NCBI GenBank assembly: GCA_905250115.1
Contig: CAJNOI010000050.1
Span: 372,706 to 436,705 of the forward strand
Origin: Adineta steineri
Lineage: Eukaryota > Rotifera > Eurotatoria > Adinetida > Adinetidae
Direction of reading: 5' to 3'
Length of the DNA stretch: 64,000 nt
The notes under the pieces were generated by a model. It was not told where the DNA came from. It did no database searches and saw nothing but the letters and a program-made list of their open reading frames with translations. The translations under genes were made by a program, and so were the position numbers. Position 1 is the first letter of the stretch. Each line of letters opens with the position of its first letter. Shown piece by piece: positions 35,401 through 49,025 of the stretch.

Positions 35401-38400
35401 TTATACCCATGAATCAGGTGATACAGGCGATTGCTCGAGTTGATTCCATGTGGCTGGTTGAACTTGTTGTGGTCGAGTTTTATGAACAGTTGCATATAAT
35501 TCTGCATGTGGATCCATATGAGATAGAGTTAACTAGAAAACAAAAATATTTAATTAAATTTTTAAAATAATCATTTTATGACTTACTCCATTTCCATAAG
35601 TTCTTGATAGATTATCAACACTTTGATTCATTTTTTGCATTCGATATTCTTCTGTTCCTGAATTGAAGATAAAAATCCTATTTGTTTTCAACATAAATTT
35701 ATTCTTTGCTTACTTTGTGGACGAACAATTTGTTTTCCTTTTGTTGTAAAATGTGTTGGTTGTCCCATATCACCTCTTGGTCTATGTAATGTTGATTGTG
35801 GACTTGATGTTAAAGATTTTGAATTAATTGAACGATGATTAAGAAAATCATTTTCTTTATAACTATTTTGTTTATAAAATTCATGTAATGATTTATGTTT
35901 ATACATTGTATTAAGCACATGTGCAGTATATTTAATAACTTTCGAATTATAAGTATTTGCTTTTGCATTCATAATACCTTTCATTTTCATCACACCACCT
36001 TCTTGAAATAACATTTTAGCATTCATTTCATTTGTACGTATTATTTCATTGAGTGCTGCTAGGACCGATGCAAGTGTTTCATCTGAATGTAGACGTCTAT
36101 TTGTTGGTTGTTCACATGGTTCAGGTAAAACAGCAACAAGTTCTTTAATAGCCCAACCACCAAGTACATCACAATTTTTTTGATCAATTGCTAAATTACG
36201 TAAAGCAATAGCTGATGCATTAACAACAGAATCACATTCATCAACACGTAACAGATCAACTAATTCAACAAGACCACGAGCTTTTCGAACTTCAGCACGT
36301 AAATCAATCGATGGTTTCCAATAACAAGCAGCTAAAAAAGAAAGATTTTAATTTTAATTAATTGTTTTTTTCCTTGAGTTTACATACTTAAATTTTGAAT
36401 ACAACCAGCTGTTGCTTCAAGTGTATCAGGATTACTACTATGTCGTAAAAGATGAACATATGTAACAATAACATCTGATTGCCAAAGCATTTCAACAGGT
36501 CGACCTTGACGTGGTGGCATAACAGGATAAATATTATTTCCTGCTTGTTCATAGATTTGTTTAGCTTTCTTTTGTTTTGTACTCATACAACCCGTTTTAA
36601 TTTTTTCATTTGATTGTGCTGGTGTCATACTCCATGTTGATGTCGTATTTATAGCTGTTGGATAATTTCTATCATAATCTCGATCAATAACTTCTTGTAA
36701 TTTATATGATAAATTACGTAATACACACATACAATTTTCAATTGATTTATTATCAATTTCATTTAATGATTGAAGACTTGAATTTACAGCATGAAGAATA
36801 GAAGGAATAAAACCTTCACATTCACGCATTTTACGACGACCTTCATAATCAGCAGATGAACAATTACTAAACAAAGAGACAATTTTAGTCGTTTAAAGGT
36901 TATATTCATAAATATATGGGACGATTTCCTTCCTAAGAAAAGAATGGAATGTTAATTATTTATAGTTTATATTATGTATTAGATAAACTTAAATATTTAA
37001 TTACCGAAGTATTCCAGTTGTATTTTTAAATACTGGTGGAAATTTTCCTTGTGGATTTAAACGTCGATTTATATCAGCATCCCAACCAGAAAATGGAATA
37101 ATAATATTTTTTACAAGTACATTTAATCCCTCATCGAGTATTTGTCCTTTTAAATGTGGAGATGATGATGCATTCCAAAGTACAGCTGTAACTGATTCAC
37201 GAACATCTTCATAGGGTGTACGACGTAAGAGATGTATTAAAGCCGGAATACCACCACGAGTTTTTAATTCAAGCTGTGTACATAAAAATAGCATATATAT
37301 TACAAAAAAAGGAGATTACTGTTACTCAAACCTTATTTTCATCATTTCGTTTACCATAACATAAATTTCTTAAGGCACCACAAGCATTTTTTTGTATTTC
37401 AACTTTTTCATGATTTAATAGCGCAATTAAATATGTAATACCATTTAATGATCTTGTTTTTGATTTAATATTATCATCATTATAACATAAATGTTGTAAA
37501 TAAGCAGCAGCATTCTCTTTAATAACATCACTTGTATGAGTTAAATATTCAATAACTTCTTCTAAATCAGGATCACGCCAATGTTGTTCTAATTTAGATA
37601 CACAATATATATATATTTAACAAAACAAAACAAAACAATAATAAAGCAAAGCAAAGCAAAGCAAAGCGGGGATGATATTTCCTACCTCGAAATTCTGTAT
37701 CGATTGAAGGTGATCGTCTTTTAGATGTATAATCATCTTCATTTAAACCATACGGAGCATACATACGACTAAGTGTTCCGTATTCTTCACCATAACCAGG
37801 AGGAGCTAAAATAATTTATTAGGGAATGCATATACAAATAATGCAAGCACATAGAGCAATACAAAAAAGAGAAAGAATGCAATTTATTAATTAATTACCT
37901 TGTCCAATACTATCTGGTGAATGTCGTCCAGCTGTTGGCATAAGAACACGACTAACTGGATCAGGTCGACCAGGTCCTAAACCTTCATATGGATTTTCGA
38001 CATCAAGATCTGGTTCATCAACTAAATTTGGATCATTTGGATCGTAGCCCATGCTTTTTTCATCTGTATTTACTTAATTGAAAAGGAAAAATAACAAGAA
38101 AATATGTTTTATTTTTGTCAAACATACTTTTATTATTTTCTGGTTCATTATAACCATTTCCATTGAAATGTTGTTGTGAAAGTATTTTTCCATTTGAATA
38201 AGCTTCATGATGATTATTATCATTTATATTAAAATTTTTTATTCCATTCGCTAATTCTTTTGTTACACAATCATATTGTGAATAGGGTGAATTAGGTAGA
38301 AATCCACCACTTGTATCATGTTTTAATAATGATTGATATTTCGGATCACTTGATCGAATTAGTTCACCAGTTATTGGATCAATAAGATGACGATGTACTC

Positions 38401-38620
38401 GTGTTGTTTTTTCAATTTTAGTTACTTTCGATAATTTTTGAGATTCCTCTTTTTTTCGTATTACTTTCATACCATCGGGTGTTGTTTCTTCTTCAACTGT
38501 TGTTGTTACTTTAACAATATTTGTTTGAGGATTTTCATCATCATCACCATCGGATGTATATGTATATGAATAAACAAGACGTTCATGTTGGGTTTCATCT
38601 TGTTTGGTTTCGCCGGGCAT
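35401..38620 (-). CDS. CTNND: Delta-catenin (p120/ARVCF/PKP4 family)
   Basis: Nine exons: 38128-38620, 37899-38072, 37686-37805, 37332-37588, 37005-37273, 36388-36866, 35714-36331, 35587-35657, 35401-35532; 870 residues. It binds the juxtamembrane tail of cadherins and controls their stability and Rho-type GTPases at junctions. Residues 1-220 are the variable N-terminus. Residues about 265-760 are armadillo repeats, with typical VIKENAAAYLQHLCYNDDNIK, KNACGALRNLCYG, VTAVLWNASSSPHLK, GILRNCSSADYEGRRKMREC and ASAIALRNLAIDQKN. A basic insert (KQKKAKQ) sits inside, as in p120. The last four residues are DSWV, the class I PDZ ligand found on delta-catenin, ARVCF and PKP4 but not on p120 itself, which places it as the pre-duplication or delta-type member. 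Confidence 0.93.
37621..37667. repeat. Pentanucleotide microsatellite (AAAAC then AAAGC)
   Basis: Three CAAAA units are followed by about five AAAGC units inside a delta-catenin intron. Likely length-variable between alleles; no function inferred. Confidence 0.8.
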
Positions 38621-40408
38621 TTTAGATTTAACAATAATCGATTATGACTAAAAAAAATATATATCGAATACAATCTTATATTGATCTAGATTATGGAATA
38701 AGAATTTAGTTGATGTCTATATTTCTAGATCAAACATATGAAAGATTAATTACCAATCAATCCTATCATATCCAACAAAAAGAAGCAAAGGTCATATGTA
38801 AAAAAAAAGAGAAACTTGCGTAATGGAGATATATATATATAGGTAAGATATCAGAAGAATTTCTTATCGAGAAATTGATCTTAAGAGGAAAATGAAACAT
38901 TGTTATAATAAAGTTAATCATCATGAAACAAGTAGAGCATAAATCCCTTGAGAAGAATATATATGTAATGTTATAAAATCTCTCTATGTCTCTCTCTCTC
39001 TCTATTTCCTGTCGTTACATCAATACTTGAAGGTATAGAAATATATTTAACAATAGAATTTTTGTTATACATACTCCTAAAGATATTTATCTGACTGCTA
39101 AATAATATTACTCATTCGTGCAAATAACACATAATAGTTTTTCTTCACTGTCATAGTCTACGAGATATAAAACATCTGGTATCTAAAATGAACGCAATTT
39201 TTTTTCTTGTTGCATGTATTTAGTGAATAGACTTTTCCTTTTTTTTTTTTCTTCGATCTAACTCTCTCTCTCTCACTCTCGCCATCTCTTACGTATACTT
39301 GACTATTTGTCAAAGAAAAAGGCGGAAAGTCATTCTGACGAGTGAGGTCCTTTCTATTTTCTTCGAAGTAATCACAAAAAACCTTGAATGAACAAATATA
39401 ATCAACAGAAGGGACAACAGAAGAGTCGCTTACCGTCACAAATCATTTTCTTTATCTTTTCTCATGGTATAAATTTCATATTAAACCTATTAGTAGTTCG
39501 TATATATTCTCTTATTCAATTCGTAATTTTTCATGCACATCTAATGTAGACAGTAAGATATACTAACATCAGACATCAAAATAGCAATAACTCTCGACCA
39601 CATACTCATACATTGAGTGCACGAGACGCACATATACATATGCATATATATATATATATACAATGACCGACAATATATGTTGACCATATGAGAAACGCGA
39701 GCGAAAGAAAAAAGAGATGTAATTTGTTGTCTAGCTGATAGACAAAGAGAACGGACAACGACATCGAGCAGGCTTCTAATTGAACATTTATCTAGGTCTT
39801 TTTTTCTTTTGCTGGCATAAATCCAAAGTTAGAATATGAATAAGTAATTATAAAATAACAAAAAAAAGAAATAAGAATTCTTTGTCGTTTATACGATTCA
39901 TTAACGATATTAAATTAATAAGAAAAAACGTCTCACCTGAGATCCGAATTATAATTAATGTATAGAATTACATGAATAGGAAATATAATAAATTATTAGT
40001 ATAAATCTTGAGAAAAAAGAAATAAATACATAGAGAATTATTAATCAAAAGCCAGAAGACATATAAAGAATAAAAGAATAGACAAATGCCTATAGTGAAA
40101 AAAAAGAAAAGAAAATGACTACTTAGCGACATCATCCGCGTTCGAATAAGCAGCCATAAACAGTCACACTAAACCTCGATTATGGATCAATTATTGAACC
40201 AATAGAAAAACAAGAAATTATTTATTTATTAAACATAACATAATATATTTATGATTAATATTTTGAAAGATGTCTATTAGTTGAAGAATTTTCCGTTTTG
40301 TAATATCTGATAATGTAAGTTTTTTAGTATTTTATATTTATCTTGATAAAAAAGAAAATTAGTCATTTGTTTTGTAACAAATTGCACAACATGTTGGTTA
40401 AATTTTCG
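38621..40408. other. Intergenic upstream of delta-catenin
   Basis: About 1.8 kb containing the delta-catenin promoter/5' UTR region and the 3' side of the histidine phosphatase gene. CT microsatellites at about 38990-39003 and 39264-39280 and a TA run at about 39644-39660. A minus-strand frame at 39158-39439 is low complexity and not supported. Confidence 0.4.
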
Positions 40409-41248
40409 CTAGAAAAGACGTTTATGTTGTCGAAATCTACGCATATGGTTGAAATCGTGTAAAAATCCCCATGAATGACTTGGTGGATCATATTCAGCAA
40501 TGATCATCGATAGAAAATTAACTTCTCTACGTTTGTTATTTTCAATCTCATTAAGATAAGTTAGTTGATCGTCTACATAATCAAGATTGAGCATAGACGC
40601 AAGTAATGGTACACTAGCTCGATGTGCAACAACAAGTATAGTTGGATTTGCTGTCATTTTTCTTCTTTTCTGAAAAACTCCATCAGTAATTCTCTTTAAT
40701 ACCAAATGTGTTCGACGATAATACTGTAAACGTGATTCACCAAGGAGAATTCCAGGGTCATTTCCCGGTAATATAGGACGATAATGTAAATCGACATTAA
40801 AACCTGCTGCTGAAAAAAAACCTGCTGATTGTATTGGTAATTCTCTTCGTATTGGTTCATGAAGTGCAAGATCAATTCTTATTGGATTTCTTCGACGAAC
40901 TTTAGCACCTTCAAGTACAGCATCCGCTGTTTGAACACAACGCATTGCTGGTGAGCTATACACGATATCAGGTATTAAACCTATAGAACGAAAAAATTCT
41001 CCTGTACGATGAGCATGAGCTTTGCCATATCTTGTTAATGGTGTATCAAGTACATGTTCATAAGGATCGGCACGAAAAGGTAATACTGTTGGTAATTGAG
41101 TTCTGTGAGGAGAATAAACACCATTAATAAACGCTGCTGCTGGCCAATCAGGTTCTTGTAATACAGCATCTACTCGTTCTGAATGCCGCATAATGATAAT
41201 ACGCGGTCGAAACAGTTTTGGTGGTGGCTGCCTCATGTTATCAATCAA
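40409..41248 (-). CDS. Histidine phosphatase, UBASH3/STS-like catalytic domain
   Basis: Intronless gene for 279 residues made almost entirely of one phosphoglycerate-mutase-like domain. The catalytic motif MRHSERVD has the phospho-accepting His22 (RHGE in most members; here Gly is Ser). SSPAMRCVQTA carries the conserved Arg103, and VVAHRAS carries the second His209. The order 'RHSERVD...PDIVYSSPAMRCVQTA...LHEP...DYRP-like LHYRPI' matches the C-terminal phosphatase of UBASH3A/B, which removes phosphotyrosine, but the UBA and SH3 domains are absent. The substrate is unknown. No signal peptide, so probably cytosolic. Met5 is an alternative start. Lack of introns is unusual next to its neighbours and could mean a retrocopy origin. 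Confidence 0.82.
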   Translation of the reverse strand: MIDNMRQPPPKLFRPRIIIMRHSERVDAVLQEPDWPAAAFINGVYSPHRTQLPTVLPFRADPYEHVLDTPLTRYGKAHAHRTGEFFRSIGLIPDIVYSSPAMRCVQTADAVLEGAKVRRRNPIRIDLALHEPIRRELPIQSAGFFSAAGFNVDLHYRPILPGNDPGILLGESRLQYYRRTHLVLKRITDGVFQKRRKMTANPTILVVAHRASVPLLASMLNLDYVDDQLTYLNEIENNKRREVNFLSMIIAEYDPPSHSWGFLHDFNHMRRFRQHKRLF

Positions 41249-44200
41249 TTTTGCCTATAGAAATTGCCTAAGAATGAATTCATTTATATATATTGATAGC
41301 ATATTTTCAAAAAACAAATCAGTCGAGCGCATCTCCATCATTATAAAGGGTTGATAGAGAAAAAAAAAGTAAAAATCAAACGATTAATATCCATATCGAC
41401 ATCATTTTTATGCCATATTTTTCATGTTGATGTTTATACAAGGTTACAAAAATATTTTCATCAATTAATTAAAAGAATAATATTGAATAATTTTGCTTTA
41501 TTCTATATATTCTCAAAGTTTTTTTAAATTTATTACTACAAATTGTCATAATATATCATGATATCTTAATTATCTGTAATTCATGATAAAGTACGTCTAG
41601 AAAAGTATCATATACGATGTTAAAATAACTAATGAGATTTTATTGCGAATATAATATATATATATTTTAGGAAAACAGATCGTTTTCCAATAATTGTATC
41701 AGTCTATGAATGCAATACGTTCGTGGATGAGTCATGGTTGTACTACTATCTCGCGAAGAAAGAGAGTGTAGTATTTTTCTTCGCCCCTTAACTTGATCCA
41801 TTTGTGATTGGTTTTTTTTTGTTCTATTCTTTCCTATTAGTGGATGCATAGTCGTCGACCGTCTCTATTGACGACGGTCGGGAACGGGTAATAAGAAAAA
41901 CGGAGAGAAAGAGAAAAAAACAGAAATTGTTGATTTTTTTTTCTTCGTTGTTTCTGTCGACGGACGTTTATATGTGCGATGCCTGCTTGTCTTCCTTCTT
42001 TTTCTTCATTTTTCTCCTTTTCTTCATACATCGAATAGAGCAAAAGAAGGCAAAGTACAACAATTTTTCTTCATCATAATGATATTCTCATAACACAAAA
42101 TTCAATTTTCTTTTTTTTTTTATTTATTTCAGAAAAAAAAACTCAATTTATATTCTTTATTCATATCTATCTTTTTTCACATTGTTTCTTTTCATTCATA
42201 CACATATCAAGTCGGAATATTTGGCAGTTGTATATTCATTCACATACGGCGATATATATCATACACATACATACAATTGTTTAGTGTCTTTAATAAAATA
42301 AATACTGATTCATTCTAAACCAGAACACACATACGGATTTGTCAATATATCAAACCACAAGAATATCCATCGGCATTATTAAAACGGTAACTAAATGTAA
42401 AAAAATTCTTTTCTTATTTTCAATTGTGCACATTGGATATTTAAAACAATAGACAGATTTTTCATATACTAAAAAAACCAATTTTCTTTCTTTCGTTAAA
42501 TTATATCTATATACATTGGTCTACTTCATAATAATATATATCCTATACAAACTATTCCTAATTAAAAATAGATATGCAATATATATATATGTGACGTATT
42601 ATCAAACAAATGAAGTTTCGATCATATATACAAATGTAATGAGATTTTATTTAGATATCTTTAAATAGATACGGAATAAATATACTGAAAATTCTATTCG
42701 GATTTATATATGATAGAATAAAGTTTAAAGCACTTAATGAATATATATTAGTGCGTAGTTTCATTCTAATCAAAAATTGACATTTTCTATCCCAGTTTAT
42801 TTTTGTTATACATTATTTGAACAATTCTTATTTGTGAATATAAATTATGGTTTATCTGGAAATTGATATATGTATCTATGTATATTACAATCAATTATAT
42901 TGCACGAATAGATTTTATTATCATAACAAATTTTGACAACAATTATTCTTCGATTCCATCGACTGCGACAAATATTTCAAATTGAAGTAGGATGGATATA
43001 TATATCAATAATAAAGCTGATAGTTTAGCTTTGAGAAAAAACCAGTCGTTGCTTTAATTTCTCATTATTTAAAAAATATGAGACAAAAATATATGTATTC
43101 CCCCATTTTAAGTGTGTTGTTCTACCTTCGTCTCTATTCAAAGAAAATCAATATTTTCTTCGACAACTTTATACTTGAATCAATGTTTTATTATAACAAC
43201 AATCAGTGTATAATTAGAATTGTTATTGGCAATTAAGAAACATCATTCATCGAAAAAAACTTTTTTCATGCAAAGTAAAGACAATTCATTTTCATCTAGT
43301 ATTCGAGTTCTTTTTTTTTCGTATTTCATAAAGACAAAAATTACGTAGATTGTCACCTGAACAAGATTTGATTTTGAATATTATCAGATTCGTATGAATT
43401 AAATTTATCATCAAATAGTTCTAGCTTGCTTTCAAACTATGATCTTTCGAGTCCGTTATATAAATATCATCATTTTGCTATTTGATATGAGAGAAAGTTT
43501 CACAAATCGTTAATTGAACATGATGGTCGAAGCTAAAGATATACAAGTTTCACCTTATTTACAATACAAATATCATAGAAGCATATATATATATATTTAT
43601 CCTATGAGTAATGATGCGAAATATATTTTTATTTTATCATCCACTGAAAATTATTTAGTTTAGTTGAATGTTCTCTTTAGAAATTAACGTAATGTGGCAA
43701 TTATATCCTATGCTTTCTTGTGTGAGAGTGATGATTAGCTTATTAGTCAGATTTTATCATCAATCATGAATGACTTGTGTTAATTTTGTAAATGACTTTT
43801 ATACATATATCTATATCAATGAAAACCATCTAATTCTTTATCTATTTGGAGAGTGTGCAGAATGAATGATGAGTTTATAATAGATATTCTTTTTGAACGT
43901 TGATATCTTTTCAATTATCTATGTGCACTAGATTTTTGTAGAAAATAGTCTATTTTTATCCATGTAAATACTGATTAAATGAGATAAACAAATTGTGCAA
44001 TTCGAGTATTACCTAAAAATATGTTCTATATAAATATTCTTTGTCGTCCGTGTATGCGATAAACATACAAAGAATATAGTAGTTTAAGTAAATGAATCGT
44101 TTGATTACAAGTATTATTTAAAATCTGTAAATATGAAGCTGAAAAAAAGTTTTCATATAAAAACAACCTTTTTCCTTAGTTGAATGCCTCGTTAAAGATT

Positions 44201-45249
44201 TATTGAATACATCGCTATGAAAAAAAAATATTACGATTATTTTACAATCTAAAACTACACTTGCTATTATTATTGATCTGTCGATGAACTCTCGGACGAA
44301 CGTAGACTACACTTTATTAAATTGATTAGAATGTATCGATCACCAGACATTATCACAACGACAAACGTGATGTTATACACCATAGTACAATACATATTTT
44401 CGAATGAAAGGCTTAAGGTATTACCTCTAAATATCATGTCGATCATTTCTATTACAATTGCATTCACGTTCGAATAGATATTACATAGCAGATTATAATG
44501 ACTTAATCGATTCAGGCTAACTTAGTTAAAAATTCTTAAAAATCGCATATATTTTTTTCGGAAAGACTTTTCATCATCAATATATATTATTGAACATGAT
44601 TTATATTTCGTCGATTTTCAATATACAAGTGAATGTCATTTTACGAAGTGATATATCTATTCATAGACCGTACTCTGATAGTTCATAAAGAGAAGAATTC
44701 ATTTGAAGAAAAAAAAACATCGATTATTATACAGTCACATCTTTCTTCATTCCATACGTACACAGAACTTACAGTTATATCAAATTAAATGACGTATATC
44801 TGAAGAGACAAATCCACTTATAAAAATCTATCGTTTTTTTTTATGAAAATTTTATCAAATCGTAGTTTATTCGAATATTAACTCATAGTATTTCTTTGTC
44901 TCCATATTGAAATATAACTGCTGGCAATTTTTGTTCACGAGTATCTTTTAGTCCACATTCCGAGAATATAACTGGACACTTAATGAATCTTCAATATTTA
45001 TTTTATTGTCTTTTCTACTGATTAAAATCGTTTTGAGTAGAATAGACGATTATAATACGATACTTTCTCTTTGGCAAAATTCTATCTAAGATGCACATTA
45101 TGAATATCAAATGTCTTGTTTTTTTTCAATGTATTTATAAAAATAAAAATCTTTTTGTTTTATTCCCAAGATAGATTTTTTTCCTCTATTAAATCAATTT
45201 TTCATTTATTTCAGTATATTGACATAAATCTAAAAATAAAATTTTACAA
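41249..45249. other. Long divergent intergenic region
   Basis: Four kilobases between the histidine phosphatase (-) and RBM12-like (+) genes. Uniformly AT-rich, with short TA runs (for example near 41654 and 42574). The minus-strand frames at 41667-42043 and 44270-44467 have no family features. A splice acceptor TTTATTTCAG ends at about 45214, upstream of the RBM12-like start. Confidence 0.4.
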
Positions 45250-48200
45250 ATGTCCGTCATTATACGTTTGGAAAATTTACCATGGGAGGCACGTTCAATT
45301 GACATTCGTCGTTTTTTTCAAGGACTTCAAATTCCTGATGGTAGATTATTTTGATTTCAAGAAAAATTCTATCTATAACATATTTATCGTTTTTTTTTAG
45401 GTGGAGTGCATATTGTGGGTGGTGATCGAGGTGATGCATTTATTGCCTTTCATTCTGATGATGATGCTCGTCAAGCAATGCAAAAAAATGGTGGTTTAAT
45501 TAGTAATCAACCAGTTAAATTATTCTTAAGTTCAAAAATTGAAATGCAACATGTTATAGCAGCTGCACGAGGTAAACCATCAGCACCATCAAATCCTGTA
45601 ACAAATTCAAATCAACCGACACAACAAACAAATATTCCTCAACAGAAACGTACAGATCCATTATCTCAACAATATACTCATGATATTGATGAAAATCAAC
45701 ATCAACAACAAACACAAACATCTACAACACAATCAAATGTTACAAATGATCCAATGTCATCATTTCTTGATGTTGTAACTAAAATGCAACAACAGCAGCA
45801 GCAACAACAAAAACCAAATACTGCAGCAACAACTTTACCTACTACTACATCTGTTTTGCCAACACCACCGACAGCAACACCAGCTGCAACTGGCCTTGCA
45901 CCAGCTAATCTTGTTCTTCAATTATTGCAATCAAATTTAAGCAATTTACCGCCTAATGTTCTTGCTCAAGTTCAAGGGCAACTTGCTGGTCAAGGTAAAC
46001 TTTTTTTTATTATTAATTTTTTGATTAATTATAAAATGAAATTCTATTTAGGTTTAGCTTCTCAGCCAAATCAAGTTCTTCAGCAATTAGCTGCACTTCA
46101 AGCTGCAACACAACAACAAGCTTCACCCATGCAAACAAATTCTAGTCATTCACCTATCTATAATCCTACACAAAGTGCTTCAACTAATCCTTCTGTTGGT
46201 CATCATAATCTTCAACAATCATCAATTCATGATACAAATCAAACAACAAATAACAATGCATTTCCTCAAGGAGCTCCTCCACCTCTAAATCTATTTCCAC
46301 CTGGTACAATTCCACCAAATGCATTAACAGCTCTTCTAAATGCTCAACAACAACAACAGCAACAACAACAATTACCATTTCAATCTGTTGCTAATCAATT
46401 ACCAGCAAATTTTCCACTTCCACCATGGATGCAATCAGCTGCTGGTCAAACTCCATCATTTAATTTACAACAGCAACCTCAGCAGCAGCAACAACAACAA
46501 CGTTCATTATTGAATCATCCTCTTATACAAGATGATCAACAAATGCGTTTAAGACAACATGATTTTAATTCAAATATAACAAATCAATTTCAACAATCAT
46601 ATTCAACTGGTAATTCACGTTTACCACAACAACAACAACAGCAGCAGCAATTACGATCAAAACTTCGTGAACCATATTTACGTGTTAAAAATTTATCAAG
46701 AAAATATTCATATCGTGATGTTAAACTTTTATTTGCTGATTATAAATTACGTTTAGAAGATATCAAAATGATTAATGATCAGAATGGTGAACGAACAGGT
46801 AAAGAAGAAGAAGAAGAAAAAGGATTATTATAATTTATTTTGAATTTTTTTTACAGGTGAATCTGTTGTTCAATTTCGTTCAATTGAAGATGCAGATGAA
46901 GCATTGCTACAATTTAATAATGTTTATTATGGTGGAGCTAATGTACAAATTGTACCTGCTAGTGAATATGAATTTGCATCAGCACTTGATTCATTTATTC
47001 CCGGATCAGTTAAAAAACGACAACCAGAAGGAGGTTATTGTGTTAAAGTTATTGGTAAAGAAAAAATTTTTCTATTTAATAAATTAAAATATTTTATTAA
47101 AATTATTTTTTTAGGTTTACCAAAGAATTGGTATAAACGAGATATACGTCGTTTATTTACAGCATCTGAAATTGTTTCCGAACGAGGAATTTATTTAGAT
47201 AATGAAAATGATAATAATAATCAAGGTGGTACAGCTTATATTGAATTTGTTAGTGAAGTTGATCTTGAAAAAGCATTATTTTATCATGATGAACATTATG
47301 GTAAAGAAGAAAAAAACGAATTAATAGATTATATTTTATCGATGTCTTTTTAATTTAGGTTCATCACGATTGGAAATTCAACCGATAACAAAAAAAGAAA
47401 TGGAATCAGAAATTGCATCACTTCGTTCAAAAGATAATCGTCGAAGAGATTATTATGATGGAGATTCAAGACCAAGACCACGATCACGATCACGTAAGAT
47501 TTATATTCATTATTTATGTTTAATAAAATATATATTTTTTAATTGATTTTAGGTTCACGATCACGTTCACCAAAAGAACGAGATACACGTCGGTATCCAC
47601 CACGTGATGAAACCAATGGTGATAATACTGGAGGAGGAGGTGGTTCATATCTTCGACGACCACGTCATAATGAAGGTAAATTTCTATGAATATGAATCAT
47701 GAAAAGATCGATCAGGGAGAACGAACGAACTAGAGAATACAAACAAATATATGCATACATATATATGTGTATTTCTAAGAGAAAAGAGAAAAAACTAAGA
47801 CACCTAACAATTTGATCATAGAGAAAATGTCCATATGTAATGTACGAACATATGGAACATCTTCTAGTTATTCTCTATATTTACTATTGAGTCTTATACC
47901 AGTTCGGATTAGTAAATCGAACAAGTTCGATTCATCTATTCATCGCATACATTAAATTAATCATATAGAAGGACTGTTCTTCGAACTATTTTATATAAAA
48001 GAGAACATGACAGATTTATTTGGCTAAGTGTAATCTAAGCTCTTATAAGCTTTAGTTGAATCTCATTATTACTACTCAGAATTAATATCTATATTTATTT
48101 AGAATTACCACCAACAATAACATGTCTTCGTTTACGTAATATCCCATATGCAACACGTGATCATGATGTAAAAACATTTTTTACTGGAATTGAAGTAGCA

Positions 48201-49025
48201 CAAGATGGTATTTTATTTAAATATGATAAAACAGGTCGACCAGCAGGTGAATGTTATGTACGTTTTGGTTCAAGTAATGATTGTCGAAAAGCTTATGAAA
48301 AGAATCGTTCACAATTTGGTGGACGAATATTAGAATTACGACCATTATCATTATGGGAATTTCAAGCAGCTACATCACAAGAACCTGATGAAACAGGTGC
48401 AACTTTTTCAGCAAATGGTGGTTTAGGTAGACGAGAACAATTTGGCAACAACGGCGGCGGCGGTGGTGGTGGTGGTGGTGGACAAATGTATCATGGAGGA
48501 CCTATGAGTGAAAAAAGAAAATTTCCTTATGAACGTATGGATGATAATGGAAATAATGATGATAAATCACCATCTGATCCACAACGTTTTGATAGAAGAA
48601 AAGGAGATTCATCAAGTCCACGCGGTGGTGGTGGTGATGGTGATAAATCACCATCGAATATGATTGGAGGTGGTTCAATGGATGATCAAAATGGACGTAA
48701 AATGATGAGAGGAGGTGGTAATAATAATAATTCATCATTTATACAAAAACAATTAACACAATTACCACCTGGTTATGATCAATATCGTGGACAAGTTTTA
48801 TTAATGTCAAATGTTCATTTTCGTGCAACACGAGAAGAAATTTTACATTTCTTACATTCATTTCATCCAATTGAAGATACATTAAAAATACATCGAGATA
48901 GTTCTGGTCGACCAACAGGACATGCCGTTGTGGCTTTAACCAATGCTGATGATGTACCACAAGCACTTAAAGAACTTCATAATTCATTATTTCTTCTAAG
49001 AAAAATATCCGTTTGTGTTGTTTGA
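45250..49025 (+). CDS. RBM12: RBM12-like RNA-binding protein with five RRMs
   Basis: Eight exons: 45250-45340, 45401-45994, 46052-46798, 46857-47054, 47115-47300, 47359-47493, 47553-47675, 48103-49025; 998 residues. The N-terminal RRM starts MSVIIRLENLPWEARSIDIRRFF and continues PDGGVHIVGGDRGDAFIAF, the RBM12/RBM12B hallmark. Further RRMs lie at about residues 434-510 (PYLRVKNLSRKYSYRDVK), 540-625 (YCVKVIGLPKNWYKRDIR), 690-770 (TCLRLRNIPYATRDHDVK) and 920-998 (GQVLLMSNVHFRATREEI). Long Gln/Pro-rich stretches with CAA/CAG runs fill residues 100-430. An Arg-Ser segment (RSRSRSRSRS, about 645-665) and Gly/Asp-rich linkers separate the last RRMs. The protein is expected in the nucleus; its RNA targets are unknown. 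Intron 45995-46051 is 57 bases, in frame and stop-free, so retention would add 19 residues. Confidence 0.88.

Noticed and set aside
39158..39439. Minus-strand frame of 93 codons upstream of delta-catenin
   Set aside because: Its middle is a translated CT/GA microsatellite and poly-Lys run; no domain, likely 5'-flank noise.
41667..42043. Two minus-strand Lys/Arg/Glu-rich frames
   Set aside because: Low-complexity translation of A/G-rich and C/T-rich tracts; no splice continuity with the histidine phosphatase.
45116..45400. Plus-strand 94-codon frame overlapping the RBM12 start
   Set aside because: It reads exon 1 of the RBM12-like gene in the wrong frame and contains its intron; the RRM frame from 45250 is clearly the coding one.
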